A stretch of DNA of 22,923 bases, taken from a virus. Shown in pieces: positions 20,507 to 22,923 of this stretch (the stretch's first letter is position 1; each line of letters begins with the position of its first letter). The stretch lies in IMG/VR virus record IMGVR_UViG_3300035665_000254, positions 1 through 22,923 of that record. One strand, 5' to 3'. Position numbers and translations under genes: made by a program. The notes beneath the pieces were generated by a model that worked only from the letters and a program-made list of their open reading frames with translations, ran no database searches and was not told the origin of the DNA.

Positions 20507-21798
20507 TGGCAGTAACAATCAAATTACGTCGTGGAACAGCAACGAACTGGTCAACGAATAATCCAACTTTAGCCGCTGGTGAAGTCGGCATTGAAACCGA
20601 TACTGGAAAATTAAAGATTGGTAATGGCTCTACCTCTTGGAACTCTCTTCCATATGGCGGATTACAAGGTACTCAAGGAACTCAAGGTGTTCAGGGCGTT
20701 CAAGGTACACAGGGAGTCCAAGGAGTAGGGGGTGCTCAAGGAACCACTGGAGATACTGGAGCCCAAGGTACTCAGGGAACACAAGGTACTCAAGGAACTC
20801 AAGGTACTCAGGGAACTCAGGGAACAGTTGGAGCCCAAGGTACTCAGGGAACACAAGGCGCTGAAGGTTCACAGGGTGCTGAAGGACAACAAGGTACTCA
20901 AGGAACGCAGGGTACGCAAGGCGTACAGGGAACTATTGGTTCTCAAGGTGTACAGGGTGTTCAGGGTACACAGGGTGTGCAAGGAAGCGAAGGACAACAA
21001 GGAACTCAAGGAACGACAGGCTCTCAGGGAGTTCAAGGTACCCAAGGCACTCAAGGAACCCAAGGAACCCAAGGAACTCAAGGTTCAATAGGAGCCCAAG
21101 GTGTTCAAGGTCTTGCTGGTCAAAGCGGTTCGTCATCTAGCATTTTTGAGTTTAAAGCAGACGCAAATAGCCAAGCAGACTCTGCTCCATCCAATGGACA
21201 TCTTCGTTGGAACAACGCCACTCAAAAGAATGCTTCTTTTATATATATAAGCCATCTCGACACTCTTGGTAATGACAATGATGTGATTTTTTCACTCATT
21301 AAACAAGGCGATGTAATCACTGTTCAGAAAAAAGACAATTCAGATGATTATCAAACATTTAATGTTAGTGGCGCTATAACAGTTATTTCGAACAGTTACA
21401 TAAAGATTCCAGTATCAAATACTGGTTCTGGTGGTGTTGGAGCGACTAATTTTTCTCAAAATGACACTCTGTTATTCGTTATTACAAGCGTCGGTGTTCA
21501 AGGTCCAACTGGTGCGCAAGGCGTTCAAGGAACCGTCGGTGCACAAGGAACAGTTGGTTCACAGGGTGTACAAGGAACGCAGGGAACACAGGGTGTACAA
21601 GGAACCATCGGTGCTCAAGGAGCCCAAGGAACGACAGGCTCTCAGGGAGTTCAAGGTGTTCAAGGCACAGTTGGTACTGGTACACAGGGAACTCAAGGTG
21701 TGCAAGGAACTGCAGGTACCACAGGTACTCAAGGAACAGCAGGAACTGCAGCAGCAGGCGGTTCTATCCCAGATATCCTGATGCTAGGTGGTATGTAG
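20506..21798 (+). CDS. Collagen-like tail fibre with Mtd-type N-terminus (430 aa)
   Basis: Residues 3-51 (IKLRRGTATNWSTNNPTLAA, GEVGIETDTGKLKIGNG, WNSLPYG) match the common N-terminal domain of phage fibres related to the major tropism determinant (Mtd_N-like). Then a collagen-like stretch of Gly-X-Gln (52-210), a beta domain (211-331: SIFEFKADANSQAD ... NDTLLFVITSVG) like that in the 939-aa fibre, a second collagen-like part (332-415) and a short hydrophobic end, GGSIPDILMLGGM. No C-terminal receptor-binding domain follows, so it may serve as a shaft or decoration fibre. The start overlaps the previous stop. Its last 15 bases overlap the minus-strand glycosyltransferase gene tail to tail. 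Confidence 0.85.
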   Translation: MAVTIKLRRGTATNWSTNNPTLAAGEVGIETDTGKLKIGNGSTSWNSLPYGGLQGTQGTQGVQGVQGTQGVQGVGGAQGTTGDTGAQGTQGTQGTQGTQGTQGTQGTVGAQGTQGTQGAEGSQGAEGQQGTQGTQGTQGVQGTIGSQGVQGVQGTQGVQGSEGQQGTQGTTGSQGVQGTQGTQGTQGTQGTQGSIGAQGVQGLAGQSGSSSSIFEFKADANSQADSAPSNGHLRWNNATQKNASFIYISHLDTLGNDNDVIFSLIKQGDVITVQKKDNSDDYQTFNVSGAITVISNSYIKIPVSNTGSGGVGATNFSQNDTLLFVITSVGVQGPTGAQGVQGTVGAQGTVGSQGVQGTQGTQGVQGTIGAQGAQGTTGSQGVQGVQGTVGTGTQGTQGVQGTAGTTGTQGTAGTAAAGGSIPDILMLGGM

Positions 21799-22524
21799 TA
21801 GTTCTGTACTGCCCCAGTGAATTTGGCTTTTACGGGCTGCATCTAAATTAAACTTTACTGGTCTATACGCATTTGGCTTTAGAGTGTAAGTTGCAAATCT
21901 CATTTGGTCTGGTTCTTGTTTCATTCTAAAATTAAATACATACCAATCTACTGGCGCTGTTATGCCACGTGTGGCTACATCATTCAGAGCCTTTTCTGCC
22001 CCACGTCTACTCACTGCATACGCAGCACATGACCACTGTTGATATGACCTACAAATGTGCTGTTCATAAATATCGTGCTGTTCTTCGTTATAGGCAAACA
22101 GCGAGTCATCAGGAACAAAGATAGAGAAGAAGTCCCAGGTAGGCATCAACTCCTGCATATAAAAGTTTGTAATCATTTGAAAGTTTGCACTTAGTTCAAC
22201 ATCATCTTCAAAAATGAGTAGCACATCCTTATCAGTTTGCAAGAAGTTTTTATATGCCAACCAGTTACTTGCCCAGACTCCAACTACTCCTGATGATGGA
22301 GGGAAGGTCTCTCCTGGCTGTGCATAGTCTTCTACAGTGTTTACTTTAAAGTCAGGATTATCGTTGATGAAGTCCTCAGCCTTATCTATAGTGTTTAAGT
22401 ATTGAGTTGGAGAACCAAGCCTTGGAAGAAAATCAAGCCTCTTTAAAATTTTTTCATAGGCTCTATTACGTATTTCATTTCCAGTATCAGTATGAAAGAC
22501 CTCAAAGCAGGCATTGTTTAACAT
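21784..22524 (-). CDS. Glycosyltransferase, GT25-like
   Basis: 246 aa on the minus strand. Motifs fit GT25 (LPS-type galactosyltransferase/procollagen galactosyltransferase-like, GT-A fold): RAYEKILKRLDFLPRLGSPT near the start, VGVWASNWLAYKNFL, the metal/nucleotide-binding LLIFEDDVEL at residues 102-110 (EDD 106-108), DFFSIFVPDDSLF, then WSCAAYAVSRRGAEKAL (164-180) and PVDWYVF. It would transfer a sugar from a nucleotide sugar to a protein or surface glycan. The start overlaps the methyltransferase stop (ATGTTAA, 7 bases), so the two form an operon. It faces the collagen-like fibre genes; modifying those fibres is an attractive but unproven idea. Confidence 0.75.
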   Translation of the reverse strand: MLNNACFEVFHTDTGNEIRNRAYEKILKRLDFLPRLGSPTQYLNTIDKAEDFINDNPDFKVNTVEDYAQPGETFPPSSGVVGVWASNWLAYKNFLQTDKDVLLIFEDDVELSANFQMITNFYMQELMPTWDFFSIFVPDDSLFAYNEEQHDIYEQHICRSYQQWSCAAYAVSRRGAEKALNDVATRGITAPVDWYVFNFRMKQEPDQMRFATYTLKPNAYRPVKFNLDAARKSQIHWGSTELLHTT

Positions 22525-22922
22525 TTCTGTATCCAGACTTGATAGCCAGACTCAATAAGGCTGTATTGCCCCTTGCAGACCTCTAGAACGGCATCTACGC
22601 CTCTCTTTGGCTCTAGGAATGGATTGCCGTTGTAATTCCATAGGTAATCATCAAAGGCCATTACACCGCCCTTCTCTAGCCATTTAAAGGCATTGAGGCC
22701 ATCTAGAGCGGTCTGTAGCGCTGTATGGTCTCCATCTATATAAATGAAGTTAAATGTCATGGCATTGATTGTAAAAAACTCATCACTTGTCATCTTGCAC
22801 TTGACTACTCGGTCATCGTTAAATCGAGAGTCGTAGTACTGCTCAACAGTTTGAAAGTCAAGATTCTCGTGGGCCTTTTCTTCACTACCCTGCCAGGTGT
22901 CAACATCGTGGAGCCGTTCTAT
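22518..22922 (-). CDS. SAM-dependent methyltransferase, N-terminus beyond window (partial)
   Basis: The minus-strand frame is open to the right edge, giving 134 residues of the C-terminal part. ERLHDVDTWQGSEEKAHENL is the typical opening of the Methyltransf_24-type core, where the acidic residue after the strand binds SAM. FNFIYIDGDHTALQTALDGL and WLEKGGVMAFDDYLWN follow (IDGDH and FDDY hold the acceptor/metal-site acidic residues of class I sugar or small-molecule O-methyltransferases). KRGVDAVLEVC and GYQVWIQKC end the protein. An internal ATG at 22793 exists, but the conserved sequence before it shows that the real start lies outside the window. It is coupled to the glycosyltransferase. 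The substrate is unknown; methylation of a sugar in the same pathway is inference. Confidence 0.75.
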   Translation of the reverse strand: MERLHDVDTWQGSEEKAHENLDFQTVEQYYDSRFNDDRVVKCKMTSDEFFTINAMTFNFIYIDGDHTALQTALDGLNAFKWLEKGGVMAFDDYLWNYNGNPFLEPKRGVDAVLEVCKGQYSLIESGYQVWIQKC

Positions 22923-22923
22923 T

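Noticed and set aside
17577-21750. Repeats that might be taken for a CRISPR array
   Set aside because: They lie in frame in coding sequence, have no constant repeat with unique spacers, and encode Gly-X-Y.

Overview
The window is a dense, almost single-stranded late region of a tailed double-stranded DNA phage, cut at both ends. Family content points to an actinobacterial host: a DUF2746-like membrane protein, a DUF3263-like protein, CGHH-type zinc ribbons, a PASTA-like domain, a KTSC domain, and frequent GTG starts. The DNA is AT-leaning rather than GC-rich, and one gene encodes a secreted Pro/Thr/Ser-rich protein. Together these suggest a phage of a low-GC planktonic (freshwater-type) actinobacterium. 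The host assignment is inference.

Layout. Positions 1-5522 hold a host-envelope and lysis block: a two-helix membrane protein coupled to a CHAP endolysin, a small zinc-ribbon gene on the minus strand, three small plus-strand genes, a very large secreted protein (889 aa), then three small membrane proteins in a row that are holin or lysis-accessory candidates. Positions 5552-9190 hold small accessory genes: a DUF3263-like helical protein, a DUF6321-like basic protein, a lysine-rich H1-like peptide, two more zinc-binding peptides, a PASTA-like protein whose repeat is interrupted by an inserted beta domain, a KTSC-domain protein and two unknowns. Positions 9260-15883 hold packaging and head genes: large terminase, two small unknowns, portal, coiled-coil scaffold, N4-gp56-type major capsid protein and a small head-region protein, closed by a clear intrinsic terminator. 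Positions 16010-21798 hold a connector or neck protein and four fibre-type proteins, two with long Gly-X-Gln collagen-like stretches. From 21784 to the right edge the strand switches: a GT25-like glycosyltransferase and a truncated SAM methyltransferase lie on the minus strand and converge on the last fibre gene.

How the genes work together. TerL and portal package DNA, scaffold and capsid protein build the head, and the 127-aa and 354-aa proteins probably finish the head or neck. The collagen-like fibres contact the host, and the endolysin with one or more membrane proteins releases progeny. No tape-measure, tail-tube or small-terminase gene is recognisable here. Many genes are joined by TAATG or ATGA stop/start overlaps, indicating long co-translated operons. 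Hairpins lie before TerL, between the genes on either side of 11340, between portal and scaffold, and after the capsid gene.

Least ordinary items: the hidden 43-aa minus-strand gene with a face-to-face overlapping promoter pair, the 889-aa secreted protein, the split PASTA domain, the cluster of membrane proteins, and the glycosyltransferase/methyltransferase pair next to the fibres. There is no stretch over 300 bases without a gene, and I saw no tRNA, insertion sequence, integrase or CRISPR array.
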